The position numbers were made by a program, and so were the translations under genes. The notes below the pieces were generated by a model. The model searched no databases. It was given only the letters and a program-made list of their open reading frames with translations, and had not been told where the DNA came from. Positions 20,001-28,101 of a stretch of 64,000 bases of DNA are shown piece after piece (position 1 is the first letter of the stretch; every line of letters begins with the position of its first letter). The stretch comes from Edaphobacter sp. 12200R-103 (lineage in GTDB: Bacteria > Acidobacteriota > Terriglobia > Terriglobales > Acidobacteriaceae). Location: NCBI RefSeq assembly GCF_010093025.1, contig NZ_CP048114.1, positions 1,426,001 through 1,490,000 on the forward strand. Reading direction: 5' to 3'.

Positions 20001-20411
20001 GAACTCCACTCCGCCGGAGATCCAAGGTCCTGCCAGCCCTACAAGAGCGGGCTTAATGACGTTCTGGCGATAAAAGAAGTCATAGCCATTGATCTTATCC
20101 ATGCCTACGTGGATGCGGCCCCCGATCTGTGGAAGGACCATCAGTCTAAGGTAACGATTCTCCAGATGAACGGCCTTCCAGCTTTGCACAGAAGGAGTCG
20201 TATTGATGCGATCAATGACCGGAAGCGGATACACGCGACCGCTGCTTCCTTGATAAACCCTTTTTTCCAGGAACAACGGATTCTGGTCAGGTGCGGCAGG
20301 CTGATAGGTGCGCATCATCACATCTTCTTCCCACACCTTTACGTCACCAGTTTCTGTAGCTGGAGCTGGCGGAAGAATGAGTTTTGTGTAATCGACAGCT
20401 TCGCTCTGCAC
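17040..20411 (-). CDS. DUF5107 protein with C-terminal TPR array
   Basis: The 1123-residue protein has no signal peptide and is predicted cytoplasmic. The first 400-450 residues resemble a galactose-mutarotase-like beta-sandwich: VHLENRYLRLMVLPQIGGRI, GVEFNWPQHHRP, and several His/Trp-rich loops (WGNHDFGYAWDR). From about residue 510 to the end it is a run of TPR helices (for example PYYNLGLVLSAQGRASDAYD and HFYLGNFLYDRKRHQEAIVHW). I identify it with DUF5107/TPR proteins common near sugar-use genes; the reaction, if any, is not established. The GTG start has AGGAA 6 nt upstream. It is the first gene of the operon with the sugar porter and GH97, so a role in intracellular handling of the imported oligosaccharide is likely. 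Confidence 0.88.
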   Translation of the reverse strand: MQSEAVDYTKLILPPAPATETGDVKVWEEDVMMRTYQPAAPDQNPLFLEKRVYQGSSGRVYPLPVIDRINTTPSVQSWKAVHLENRYLRLMVLPQIGGRIHVGMDKINGYDFFYRQNVIKPALVGLAGPWISGGVEFNWPQHHRPATYMPVDVQIERSRDGSVTVWCSDHDPMNRMKGMHGICLYPDRAYVEVKVRLFNRTDQTQTFLWWANVATHVHERYQSFFPKDVQFAADHAKRAITEYPLSQGAYYGVDYGKRARQGVPTEEIPSRFLPDGSYPPNDLGWYANIPVPTSYMIVGSKGDFSGGYDHQRQAGVVSFANHHISPGKKQWTWGNHDFGYAWDRSLTDEDGPYVELMAGVYTDNQPDFSFLAPGETKTFSQFWYPIREIGVPDLANLDAAIRVEKILKVLNLHLQVTQDRPQSTIYLRSGGQEVTHWTGDLCAASSLHISFDDVPFTDDFAVVLEHKGCVLLHYSPAETGVADPPELAVEPLSPEETETLDELYLTGLHLEQYRHPTRYPELYWREALRRDPLDSRCNNAMGRWHLGRGELKQAEQHLRSAIKRITQRNPNPYDGEPYYNLGLVLSAQGRASDAYDAFYKATWNAAWRGPAYHRLAEIDCRRCEWTKALDHAERSLKAEADNLNARNLKALALRQLRRDDEVNNLLRESLALDPLDILTRYLCQSSIPGDGQQRLDLAFDLATIGQLEEAIHILSVDEWTRDGAQTIALYLKADLLATLGREKEADIAYRTAALAGPAYVFPSRLKEMLLLERTLKQHPDDARAHFYLGNFLYDRKRHQEAIVHWIRSTEIDPEFPTVWRNLGFGYFNVLHETAQALRAFEHARALSPRDARILFEYDQLLKRVGEVPENRLKLLQKERDLVELRDDLSIEFASLLNSVGDPQAALELLLGRHFQPWEGGEGQVLAQYVRSHLLLVQKALADSNAAVALRHLHSAENPPISLSEARHLLQNHSMIDYWLGRVLKCSGDAEAATKALERAARSLGDFQKMQVQEISDMTYWSAKALQELGRSDEASALFAKIGNYANQLRLQMPKIDYFATSLPAMLLFEEDLEKRQKITADFLKAQSLLGLGQVERGTELLRHVLNEDRNHTGAIDMMRMLEI

Positions 20412-20455
20412 CTTGGATTCCTAAAGGCCGACTGAAAGGTAGTGAAATATTTTTT

Positions 20456-20475
20456 CGTGTACGTTACCGCACACG
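20456..20475. promoter_or_regulatory. Imperfect dyad upstream of the DUF5107-porter-GH97 operon
   Basis: A 20-bp element with arms CGTGTACGTT and ACCGCACACG matches in 8 of 10 symmetric positions. It is 45 bp upstream of the first start codon. It is an operator candidate for a local regulator; symmetry is the only evidence. Confidence 0.35.
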
Positions 20476-20604
20476 CACACCTTACTGCTCTTATCGTGCC
20501 AATGTCAAGATCTTTCCATCGCCTTCATGTCCGATCTCAACATCCGTGAAGCATGGCAATCACGAAATTCCGTTCATAGTGCATCCGCAATATTAGCGTC
20601 AAAG

Positions 20605-20635
20605 AGGGGCAGAAAAGCTAGCCTTCTCTGCCCCT
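20605..20635 (-). terminator. Terminator downstream of the first large receptor
   Basis: AGGGGCAGA (20605-20613) pairs perfectly with TCTGCCCCT (20627-20635) across 13 nt. On the minus strand it is followed by CTTTG. It lies 15 bp past the stop of the receptor gene and insulates it from the DUF5107 operon. Confidence 0.75.
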
Positions 20636-20650
20636 AGAGATCATTTCGAG

Positions 20651-23600
20651 CTAAAAGACGTATTTGAGTGAAAGCTGTAGGAAACGCGCGTCGGGAGCAT
20701 TGGCCTGAAGATTCTTCGGGCCTGTAATCTCTCCGCCGCCAGAGCCGTTGTTAGTAGTTGAGGGATTTCCCCACGTGGGATGGTTGAAGACGTTGAATGC
20801 ATCGACACGGAACTGAAGATACTGTTCGCGGATCGTGGCGAAATTTTTGAAGAGCGATGTATCCGCACGCCAGTAGCCCGGACCATAAACGATGTTTTGC
20901 TTATCACCGAGATATTGCAATACCGTTGCAGGATCAGTAATCAAAGCACCCGCTGGAATCTTGCGGCCATCCAGAGGATTCGCAAAGGAACACGGGTTAT
21001 ACCAGTTGTCCCTGGTCCTGGTCTCTGTGGGGCAGCTAGCAGCTCCGCCGGATGGAGGATTGCCTCCGGGAGCAAACGGATCACGAATCATTACTGCTCG
21101 AGATGATCCCCCTGAAGCTGTCGAACCGATGGGGCTGATGCCTCCAATGGGAATACCGGACTGTGCCGTGAAGGTTCCGCTCAGAGACCATCCACCTACT
21201 GCAAGGTCGGTCCAGCGCGAGTCATGCAGATACGTTCTGCCGTGGCCAAATGGGAGCTGATAGTTGCCGTTGAATGTAAAGCGATTACGTATGTCGTAAG
21301 ACGAATTCGTATACTCGGAGTTCAGCCCAAGCAGGTAGTACGAACGGACGCCAATACCTGTTGAAAGTCCTCCAGCTGAGCTGGAGTCATCCAGCGCGTG
21401 TGCCCAGGTGTATGTCGCGAGAAACGACAATCCTTGCGAGAATCGCTTCTCGAGTTTTGCCTGCAGCGAATTATATGAGCTGATGCCGGAGTATTGAATC
21501 TGCCCCGTTCCTCCCAGTCCAGGGAAAGGCTGAAGGAACTGCGTGTTGGTTGAAGCGGTCGTCAGCGCCAGAGCCGAATTGGGAGCCCAGTACGTCGACA
21601 AGTGCTTTGAAACATTGCCAACATATGCGACCGACATCACCATATCGGTGGTGAAGGCACGCTGGAAGGACAGGCTATAGTTCTGTGTATAAGGCGTCTT
21701 GATCTTCGGATCTACAGAGTGAAAACCTGGTTGAGATGGAGCGGCCTCCGTAGTGAGAGGTGGCAAACCCGACTGCAAGGTATAGGGCAAAGGAGAGCAG
21801 TTTCCGGAATTGCAATCTGGTTGGTTATACGTTGCCGTCAGATTGAACGGATAGTTCGCTCCGATATTGGTGTTCCCATGACTCTGTAGACCACCATAGA
21901 AGATGCCGTAACCTCCTCGAATCACCGATTGCGAATCGAGTTGGTAAGCAAACCCTATGCGGGGAGCGAAGTTCGTGTTCTGTGGACCCACGAGCCGCGT
22001 ATTCCCCACATATTGCACGGATACGTTGTTTGCAGCGAGTAGCGAAAGGAAAGCCGGAGCGAGCTGATACTGCTCTGCTCCTTTTGGCAACTGATATACC
22101 GCAGTGCCGTGGCCAATACTCACCGGTCCGGTAAGGACAAAGTTGGCCTGCTTGTATCTGGACTCCGCATAGGGCTGGTACCAGTCATAGCGAATGCCGA
22201 GGTTCAGAGTCAGCTTCGGTGTTACGCGCCAGTCGTCCTGCACGTAGCCGGAGTCGTACCACTGTTGATCGTGTACTCCAGGATTGTTTGTAATGTATGC
22301 ACTGGACATCTTGTTTGCCAGAAAGTCCGCCGTGCCGCTGGTTGCGCTTGAGCCAGGAACACTGGTATAGCTTCCATTGAAGTTGTACTGTCCGCGTGGA
22401 TTCTGTGCGTACGTGTAGTAGAAGCGGATGTTCTGGAAGGCCACTCCAAACTTCAGCGAGTGATTCCCCATGATCTTGGTTACGTTGTCAAGAATCTGAT
22501 AGACGTTCTGCGACTCGTTCGAAGTTCCCGAAGATCCCCAATAACTGGCTCCTACTGTGCCTTGTAACTGGCCTTGAGGAAGGCCACCCTGGAGAGGCGT
22601 GAAAGGAACATTTCCCAGGCCAAGATCGCCAGCCAGGGTGTAATTAGTCGCATTCGGTTGGAGGAAGTTGAAGACACCCCAGTTATAGCCAAAGCGAAAT
22701 TCATTCGTTATGGATGGGCTAAAAACGTGCGTCTCGCTGAACATGCCATTCTGGGCAAGGCTTGTATCCTGTTGTCCGCCATATCCGCTGCCGTCCAAAA
22801 TCGGACCGAACGGAAGCTCATTCGTGATGATCTGGTGCAGGTAGCTGTAACGGCCGTAAATCTGGTCCTTCTGGCTGATGTTCCAGTCAAGGCGCTGATC
22901 CCACTGAATGGTGTTGTCGTGCTTGCCCACATTCGTGGTGAAGTTGTTGAAGGTCTTCCCGCCATTCGTATTCGGCAGCGGATACATATTGAGAATGTTC
23001 TGCGCGACTGGATCGATATCCGAAGGGCAGAAGACGTTCGGCTGCCGTCCGCACGATGCTCCAAGAGGAACGCTTCCACGGCTGACCGGCTGGTACAGGT
23101 TGATGGGACCGGAGTAGCCCGTGAGAGTCGGATCCAGCAGCTCGGTAAAGTCGCCAGTTCGCATCTTCGCCGTTGGTACGGTGTAGTTATTGGTCTGGCC
23201 GATCGAAACTCGGTTCGCTTCGATGTCGCCAAAGTAGAAGATCTTGTCTTTCCAGATTGGAAGGCCGAGCGTCGCACCAAATTGATTCTGGTGAAACGGT
23301 GGAACCGTCAGCGCATTCCAGTTTCGCGCATTCAGCTTGTCGCTGCGGAAGTACTCCCATACATCGCCGTGAATCTGGTTGGTTCCGGATTTGATGCTGG
23401 CGTTCAACACTGCACCTGCCGAATGGCCAAACTCAGCGCTGTAGTTGCTGGTCTGCAGGTTGAATTCTGCCAAAGCGTCCGGCGGTGGCCTCTGCACGAA
23501 GGTCGATCCGTTGAGAAAGTCGACAAGGTTCGTGTTGTTATCTACGCCGTCGAGAATAAAGTTATTCTGTTCCGCGCGTTGACCGTTTGCGACAAAGTCC

Positions 23601-24160
23601 CCCTTGCCGGATCCACGAGTCTGTCCCTGAGGAGGTGCGACACCCGCCGAGAGCTGTGCAATAAAAACCCAATTTCTTCCGTTTAGCGGGGTTTCATTGA
23701 TCGTCTTGGAATCCACCACCTGCCCGATGGCACTGGTCTGGGTTTCCAGCAGAGGAGGAGCCGTGCTGACGACCACATTCTGTGACACCTCCCCAGGTTT
23801 CAGCGAGAAGTTCACTCCCAGCCGTCCCTGAACATTCAGCACAAGGTTCTCCCTAGTTGTCGTCTGAAATCCTGGCGCGCCCACCGTCACCCTGTAGTGA
23901 CCGATCTTGATCGGAGAGAACGTGTAGATACCGCTTTCATTCGTCTGTCGCTCGAGTGTCAGACCGGTCTCCGACGAGGCCAACGTTACCTTTGCATGAG
24001 GGACGGCTGCGCCGCTCAGGTCCGTGACCGCACCGGTAATCGTTCCTTGATCGACCTGCGCCGGCAATGGAGCAACCGACAACGCCAGGAAAAGTATCGG
24101 AATGATCCATTGCAATGAAGACATGAAAACATAACCTTTGGCTCTTTGAAGCACGGACAT
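20651..24160 (-). CDS. TonB-dependent-receptor-like outer-membrane protein (Oar-like), receptor 1
   Basis: The 1169-residue protein has a signal peptide ending near LSVAPLPAQ. A carboxypeptidase-regulatory-like domain follows (about 38-115: QGTITGAVTDLSGAAVPHAK and FSPIKIGHYRVTVGAPGF). Then come a plug-like region (INETPLNGRNWVFIAQ, LDGVDNNTNLVDFLNG, SAGAVLNASIKSGTNQIHG) and a long beta-barrel ending in the C-terminal aromatic LSLKYVF. This architecture is characteristic of Acidobacteriota, where such receptors are thought to bind or import large substrates; no SusD-type lipoprotein is nearby. Starts at 24274, 24160 and 24124 are in frame. I take 24160, which gives a positively charged n-region before the hydrophobic core. 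It is divergent from galM across a region with repeated TGAACGAA. Confidence 0.88.
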   Translation of the reverse strand: MSVLQRAKGYVFMSSLQWIIPILFLALSVAPLPAQVDQGTITGAVTDLSGAAVPHAKVTLASSETGLTLERQTNESGIYTFSPIKIGHYRVTVGAPGFQTTTRENLVLNVQGRLGVNFSLKPGEVSQNVVVSTAPPLLETQTSAIGQVVDSKTINETPLNGRNWVFIAQLSAGVAPPQGQTRGSGKGDFVANGQRAEQNNFILDGVDNNTNLVDFLNGSTFVQRPPPDALAEFNLQTSNYSAEFGHSAGAVLNASIKSGTNQIHGDVWEYFRSDKLNARNWNALTVPPFHQNQFGATLGLPIWKDKIFYFGDIEANRVSIGQTNNYTVPTAKMRTGDFTELLDPTLTGYSGPINLYQPVSRGSVPLGASCGRQPNVFCPSDIDPVAQNILNMYPLPNTNGGKTFNNFTTNVGKHDNTIQWDQRLDWNISQKDQIYGRYSYLHQIITNELPFGPILDGSGYGGQQDTSLAQNGMFSETHVFSPSITNEFRFGYNWGVFNFLQPNATNYTLAGDLGLGNVPFTPLQGGLPQGQLQGTVGASYWGSSGTSNESQNVYQILDNVTKIMGNHSLKFGVAFQNIRFYYTYAQNPRGQYNFNGSYTSVPGSSATSGTADFLANKMSSAYITNNPGVHDQQWYDSGYVQDDWRVTPKLTLNLGIRYDWYQPYAESRYKQANFVLTGPVSIGHGTAVYQLPKGAEQYQLAPAFLSLLAANNVSVQYVGNTRLVGPQNTNFAPRIGFAYQLDSQSVIRGGYGIFYGGLQSHGNTNIGANYPFNLTATYNQPDCNSGNCSPLPYTLQSGLPPLTTEAAPSQPGFHSVDPKIKTPYTQNYSLSFQRAFTTDMVMSVAYVGNVSKHLSTYWAPNSALALTTASTNTQFLQPFPGLGGTGQIQYSGISSYNSLQAKLEKRFSQGLSFLATYTWAHALDDSSSAGGLSTGIGVRSYYLLGLNSEYTNSSYDIRNRFTFNGNYQLPFGHGRTYLHDSRWTDLAVGGWSLSGTFTAQSGIPIGGISPIGSTASGGSSRAVMIRDPFAPGGNPPSGGAASCPTETRTRDNWYNPCSFANPLDGRKIPAGALITDPATVLQYLGDKQNIVYGPGYWRADTSLFKNFATIREQYLQFRVDAFNVFNHPTWGNPSTTNNGSGGGEITGPKNLQANAPDARFLQLSLKYVF

Positions 24161-24265
24161 ACTGGCCTGCCTTTTACATTTCGGAATCAACGGTCCTAAG
24201 CTCCCGCAACCCGACGGTGCGGAAGGGGGGGGAAATCCATAAATCAACGCTGTTTGAAGAGCGTG

Positions 24266-24328
24266 TTCGTTCACGCAAATGAGACGTAAAACTGAACGAA
24301 ATGGAAACTAATACGCAACGTGAACGAA
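24266..24328. repeat. Three copies of TGAACGAA in the receptor 1/galM intergenic region
   Basis: TTCGTTCA at 24266-24273 (inverted; TTCGTTCACG to 24275), TGAACGAA at 24293-24300 and CGTGAACGAA at 24319-24328. The outer two form a perfect 10-bp inverted pair. The repeats are 106-168 bp upstream of the receptor start and 80-142 bp upstream of galM, so they could be operator sites for either gene. Confidence 0.55.
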
Positions 24329-24407
24329 TGTCAATATTTTAAAATAGAAAGTATTTTTATAGAGGCAGGCTGCTACCGCCCGACGAAAGGATCAGACTGG
24401 AAGTTCC

Positions 24408-25448
24408 ATGCAGATGCAGAGCAAAGTCGAAGTAAAGCAAACGCAATGGCATGACGAAGCGGACCTTTTTATTCTTCGCAACCATCACCTCGAGATCGAG
24501 CTAAGCGACTACGGGGCAAGATTGCTTAGGGTAAGGTCCCCTGACAAGTCAGGCATCCTGGAAGATGTAGTTCTCGGCTTCGAAACACTCACCGACTATT
24601 TCGCCGACAGTGCATACATGGGAGCAACCATCGGACGTTTCGCAAACAGGATTGCTGGTGGATCTTTCCAGTTGGGAGGAAAGACGTATCATCTTAAGCT
24701 TCCCGCAGGCGCGAAACATGGCCTTCATGGTGGGGCAGAAGGATTTGATCGCAGGCGATGGCTTGCTGAAGTGCTGAGTGATGGCATCTGCATGCGCCTT
24801 ATTTCCCCGGACGGTGATATGGGATTTCCCGGCGTGCTCGAGGTCTCAGTCACTTACCGCCTTCAGGATGACAGCCTTCGTATCAGCTATGGAGCTGTCT
24901 CGGATGCCACCACCCTTTTGAATCTCACCAATCACGCATATTTCAACTTGCGGGGTGACGACCGAGACGACATACTCTCGCACGAGATTCAAATCTTCGC
25001 CGATTCCTTTACTCCGATCGACGAAGATGCCATCCCTACCGGAGAGATAAAGAATGTCACCGGAACAGCCTTTGATTTACGTCACTCGGTAAGGATTGCA
25101 GATCGCATCGCAACTACAGATCCGCAAATACTCGCCGGAAATGGTTTCAACCATAACTTTGTTCTGAATAGTGAGGGGCTACGCGAGGTGGCGAAACTCT
25201 ATGAGCCAATCTCAGGAAGAACACTCACAGTCGTTACCTCCGAACCCGGCCTTCAGTTCTACACCGGAAATGCCCTCAATCGTACCCGAGGACGGCAAGG
25301 GCGTTTTTATGGTCCTTATTCCGGACTTTGTCTGGAAACCCAGCACTTTCCCGACTCACCGCACCACCCAAACTTCCCTACAACGATTCTGGCTGGCGGT
25401 AAGCACTTCTCTTCGACAACGATCTATCTCTTCGGAGTCAAACAGTGA
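24408..25448 (+). CDS. galM: Aldose 1-epimerase (mutarotase)
   Basis: This enzyme interconverts alpha and beta anomers of galactose or glucose in the cytoplasm (no signal peptide). The 346-residue protein has the family signature NLTNHAYFNL (catalytic acid His176), the KHGLHGG loop (His104/107), ATIGRFANRIAGG, and CLETQHFPDSPHHPNFP with the catalytic base Glu at about 310. GGAAG lies 4 nt before the first ATG; the second ATG at 24414 would give better spacing. Its place next to alpha-galactosidases and a sugar porter fits galactose use. Confidence 0.93.
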   Translation: MQMQSKVEVKQTQWHDEADLFILRNHHLEIELSDYGARLLRVRSPDKSGILEDVVLGFETLTDYFADSAYMGATIGRFANRIAGGSFQLGGKTYHLKLPAGAKHGLHGGAEGFDRRRWLAEVLSDGICMRLISPDGDMGFPGVLEVSVTYRLQDDSLRISYGAVSDATTLLNLTNHAYFNLRGDDRDDILSHEIQIFADSFTPIDEDAIPTGEIKNVTGTAFDLRHSVRIADRIATTDPQILAGNGFNHNFVLNSEGLREVAKLYEPISGRTLTVVTSEPGLQFYTGNALNRTRGRQGRFYGPYSGLCLETQHFPDSPHHPNFPTTILAGGKHFSSTTIYLFGVKQ

Positions 25449-25506
25449 AAACACCGCCATAGCATCCCTTGATCTCGTTTCGAAAATTACGCAAATGCCT
25501 GACGTG

Positions 25507-25576
25507 ACAGATATTCAACCAAGTTCGCTCCGCGACGGGAGGGTATCATCTGCCCGTACTAATATTGAATATCTGT
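25507..25576. repeat. 12-bp perfect inverted repeat between galM and the aldo/keto reductase
   Basis: ACAGATATTCAA (25507-25518) and TTGAATATCTGT (25565-25576) are exact inverted copies, 46 nt apart. The spacer can form a smaller ACGGG/CCCGT hairpin. It may be a terminator/attenuator of galM, a leader structure of the next gene, or a protein site. Confidence 0.5.
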
Positions 25577-25641
25577 ATTTCTGATCGTGGTACGATTTCG
25601 GCAGATAGCCTGCATACCGGCAGGCGTTTGGAGGCTTTATC

Positions 25642-26529
25642 ATGAGCCCACTTTCTCGCCGCGACTTTCTAAAGACATCTCTTGCCGCTGGAACATTTGC
25701 CAATGCAGGAGCCCTCCCCCTATATGCCTCTCGCAGGACGGCCACTGACATCGTGTCGTTAGGTAAATCGGGGGTTGGAGTGACACGGCTAGCCTTCGGC
25801 ACCGGCACGCACAACGGCCAGGTCCAGGCTGCTCTTGGTCAAAAGGAATTCACACGGCTGGTCCACTATGCCTATGATCACGGCATCCGCTTTTTCGAGA
25901 CTTCGGAATCCTATGTCACTCCTGCCATGCTCGGCGAGGCTCTCAAAGGTCTTCCTCGCGATAGTTACCAACTCATGAGCAAGGTCACTACTGACAAAGA
26001 TACGAATCCCAAGGGACGTCTGGACCAGATACGTAAGACCGTGCAGACTGAGTACTTCGATATCATGCTGCTGCACTGGCAGCACACCTCCGACTGGGCT
26101 ACAGAGAGCGCCCCTTGGCAGGACGCTATTCTCGAAGCTCAATCAAAGCAGCAAATACGCGCTCGCGGAGCTTCCGTTCATGGTCTTCCCGCACTTCGCC
26201 GTATGCCAGGTAATCAATGGCTTCAGATTGCCATGATCCGTATGAACCATAAAGGCATCCAAATGGATGGGACTTCCTGGACCGACAGTAGTCACAATCC
26301 TGACCACGTCCCGGAGGTCGTTGAGCACGTACGGCAGGTACGCAGCCAAGGCATGGGTGTCATTAGCATGAAGCTTGTCGGTGAGGGAGCCTTTACTCGC
26401 CAGGAGGACCGGCAGGCCGCCATGCGCTTTGCCTTTTATAACGCAGGCGTAGACTGTGTCACCGTCGGTTTCAAAAACACGCAGGAGATCGATGAGGCTA
26501 TCGGCAACCTCAATCTCGCACTTGCCTGA
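25642..26529 (+). CDS. Tat-exported aldo/keto reductase family protein
   Basis: The 295-residue protein starts with a twin-arginine signal (LSRRDFLKTSLAAGTFA). The AKR TIM barrel follows: GVGVTRLAFGTGTHNG, FFETSESYVTPAMLGEAL, LMSKVTTDKD, IMLLHWQHTS. Of the catalytic tetrad, Tyr91, Lys114 and His145 are in place; the usual Asp is Glu86 (FFETSESY). The C-terminal NADPH-binding region is short. A GGAGG 7 nt before the ATG fixes the start. Export of an NADPH-type enzyme is unusual. Such Tat-AKR proteins occur widely in Acidobacteriota and may be exported already folded with cofactor or have another role. The substrate is unknown. Confidence 0.85.
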   Translation: MSPLSRRDFLKTSLAAGTFANAGALPLYASRRTATDIVSLGKSGVGVTRLAFGTGTHNGQVQAALGQKEFTRLVHYAYDHGIRFFETSESYVTPAMLGEALKGLPRDSYQLMSKVTTDKDTNPKGRLDQIRKTVQTEYFDIMLLHWQHTSDWATESAPWQDAILEAQSKQQIRARGASVHGLPALRRMPGNQWLQIAMIRMNHKGIQMDGTSWTDSSHNPDHVPEVVEHVRQVRSQGMGVISMKLVGEGAFTRQEDRQAAMRFAFYNAGVDCVTVGFKNTQEIDEAIGNLNLALA

Positions 26530-26588
26530 GCAGAAACATACGATAACTTCTCCATGGCAATGTTTCTATCATCCACCCCATTCCATCC

Positions 26589-28007
26589 TTACTGTTTCTG
26601 AGCGGCAGCACTCTTCGCCGAATAAACGAACTGCTTCACCTCTGCTCGTTCCCTATCCGCTTCAGCGAGATGCCGTGCCCGCTGTTTCTGGTAGATTTCC
26701 AGCTCCGCTTGCGCACGGTCCTTCTGCCCGGTATGGATATAAGCCTGCCCCAGCCGGTAGTGCGCATCTGGAAGATCAGGATTCAGCTTGAGGGCACTCT
26801 GATACTCCGCAATGGATCTTGCATATTCCTTTTGCCCCGAATATAGACTGGCTAATTGCATGTGTGCATCTGCCATTTTTGGATCGAGAGCAATCGCACG
26901 TTGAAGCAGATTCTCAACCTGTGGAAGGATTTTTTCCAAATCCTCTGCACGCTCTCCTTTCCAGAGCGCCGTGGCGTAAAAATATGCTGCATTCGCATTG
27001 TTTGGCTCAAGCTCGGCATAGCGCTTGAAACGAGCGATCACATCCTCGGTCTGAATGGGAGTGTTCGCAAAAGCTTTCGACAGGAAAAAATAACAGCGAG
27101 CATCATCGGGTTTCAAGTCGGCGGCCGTCAAAAGCGCTTTTACTGCTTCGTCATATCTCGCACGCGAATACAATGCCATCCCCAGCCCTATAAAGAGTCG
27201 CGACGACTTAGGATAACGCGCTGTAGCCTGTTCGAAGATATCGATGGCAGGCTCGTAAGCGCGATGCAGCAGCATCTCTCCGCCCCAGGAGAATAGGTTA
27301 TCTTCATTCGGATCCATCTGCGCTGCAGCGGCAAACTCGTTCGCAGCATCGACAAACTGTTCCCTTTTCTCATCAATCTGTCCGAGGAGGTTGTGCAGTT
27401 CACCTGTATTCTTCTCTCGGAGTAATGCATGGGCAAGGTCGCTTGCTGGAACCAGTTCCTCTACTAGAAAGTACGCGAGCGCGAGGTTATACCCGTTATC
27501 GTACGACGGCTGAAGTGCCTGCGCGTTTTTCAGATAAGGAACGGCCTCTTTCAGTCTTCCCGATTGAGCATAGAGCTCTCCCAGATTATGGTTTGCCTCA
27601 TAACTCCTGGGCTCAAGAACAATTGCTTTGTGAAACTGCTCTTCCGCCAATGGTAACTTTCCGGCACGCACCAGAGACGCAGCCAGATTCGTCCGGGCCG
27701 CTGCGGAGTCCGGCTTGAGGTTTACCGCAACCTGCAACTGTTCCAGCGCCTGCGCTTCCTTCCTTTGCTCAGAGTAGACCAGACCAAGAAGCTCGTGGAC
27801 CTCGAAGCTCTTCGGAGTTCTGGGCAAAAGCGCTTCAAGCTCCGAAGCCGCTTCGTCAAATCGCCCGGCATTGTAATGACTTACAGCAGACTGAAACTCT
27901 CGGTTCAGTTCCTGGTCGGATCCCGAGTTCGCTTCAGCGGCAGAAATGGCCACCGAGCACACGAGCACCATTGCAACGATCCATCGAGAAAGAGAACCGC
28001 TATTCAC
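26589..28007 (-). CDS. Secreted TPR protein 1
   Basis: The 472-residue protein has a signal sequence (MNSGSLSRWIVAMVLVCSVAISAAEA) and then about ten TPR units (for example AAVSHYNAGRFDEAASELEA-type helices, and LADAHMQLASLY-type pairs toward the end). It closes with a charged coiled tail. It closely parallels the TPR protein at 37864-39486: both share a W-G-x-E-[ML]-L-L-H-R-A block followed by P-A-I-x-[IV]-F and YPKS-[SA]-R. The GTG start has AAGGG 6 nt upstream. It is downstream of receptor 2 on the same strand, with a strong hairpin between them. It is probably an envelope scaffold partner of the receptor; no enzymatic motif is seen. Confidence 0.85.
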   Translation of the reverse strand: MNSGSLSRWIVAMVLVCSVAISAAEANSGSDQELNREFQSAVSHYNAGRFDEAASELEALLPRTPKSFEVHELLGLVYSEQRKEAQALEQLQVAVNLKPDSAAARTNLAASLVRAGKLPLAEEQFHKAIVLEPRSYEANHNLGELYAQSGRLKEAVPYLKNAQALQPSYDNGYNLALAYFLVEELVPASDLAHALLREKNTGELHNLLGQIDEKREQFVDAANEFAAAAQMDPNEDNLFSWGGEMLLHRAYEPAIDIFEQATARYPKSSRLFIGLGMALYSRARYDEAVKALLTAADLKPDDARCYFFLSKAFANTPIQTEDVIARFKRYAELEPNNANAAYFYATALWKGERAEDLEKILPQVENLLQRAIALDPKMADAHMQLASLYSGQKEYARSIAEYQSALKLNPDLPDAHYRLGQAYIHTGQKDRAQAELEIYQKQRARHLAEADRERAEVKQFVYSAKSAAAQKQ

Positions 28008-28061
28008 GGCCAGCCCTTATGGATTGCTTCGTAAGTGCCACTCCGAACCCACTCGTAAAGC

Positions 28062-28098
28062 AAAATGAAGGCACAGCAACCCACTGCGCCTTCATTTT
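28062..28098 (-). terminator. Bidirectional terminator-like hairpin between receptor 2 and TPR protein 1
   Basis: AAAATGAAGGC (28062-28072) and GCCTTCATTTT (28088-28098) form a perfect 11-bp stem around a 15-nt loop, with A/T ends giving a T tail on either strand. It lies 4 bp past the receptor stop, so the downstream TPR gene is either read through at reduced level or has its own promoter. Confidence 0.8.
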
Positions 28099-28101
28099 AG
28101 T

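Noticed and set aside
22574..23686. 370-codon plus-strand frame opposite receptor 1
   Set aside because: It is antisense to the plug/barrel coding region of a clear receptor. Its translation has no family features and mirrors the codon bias of the opposite gene.
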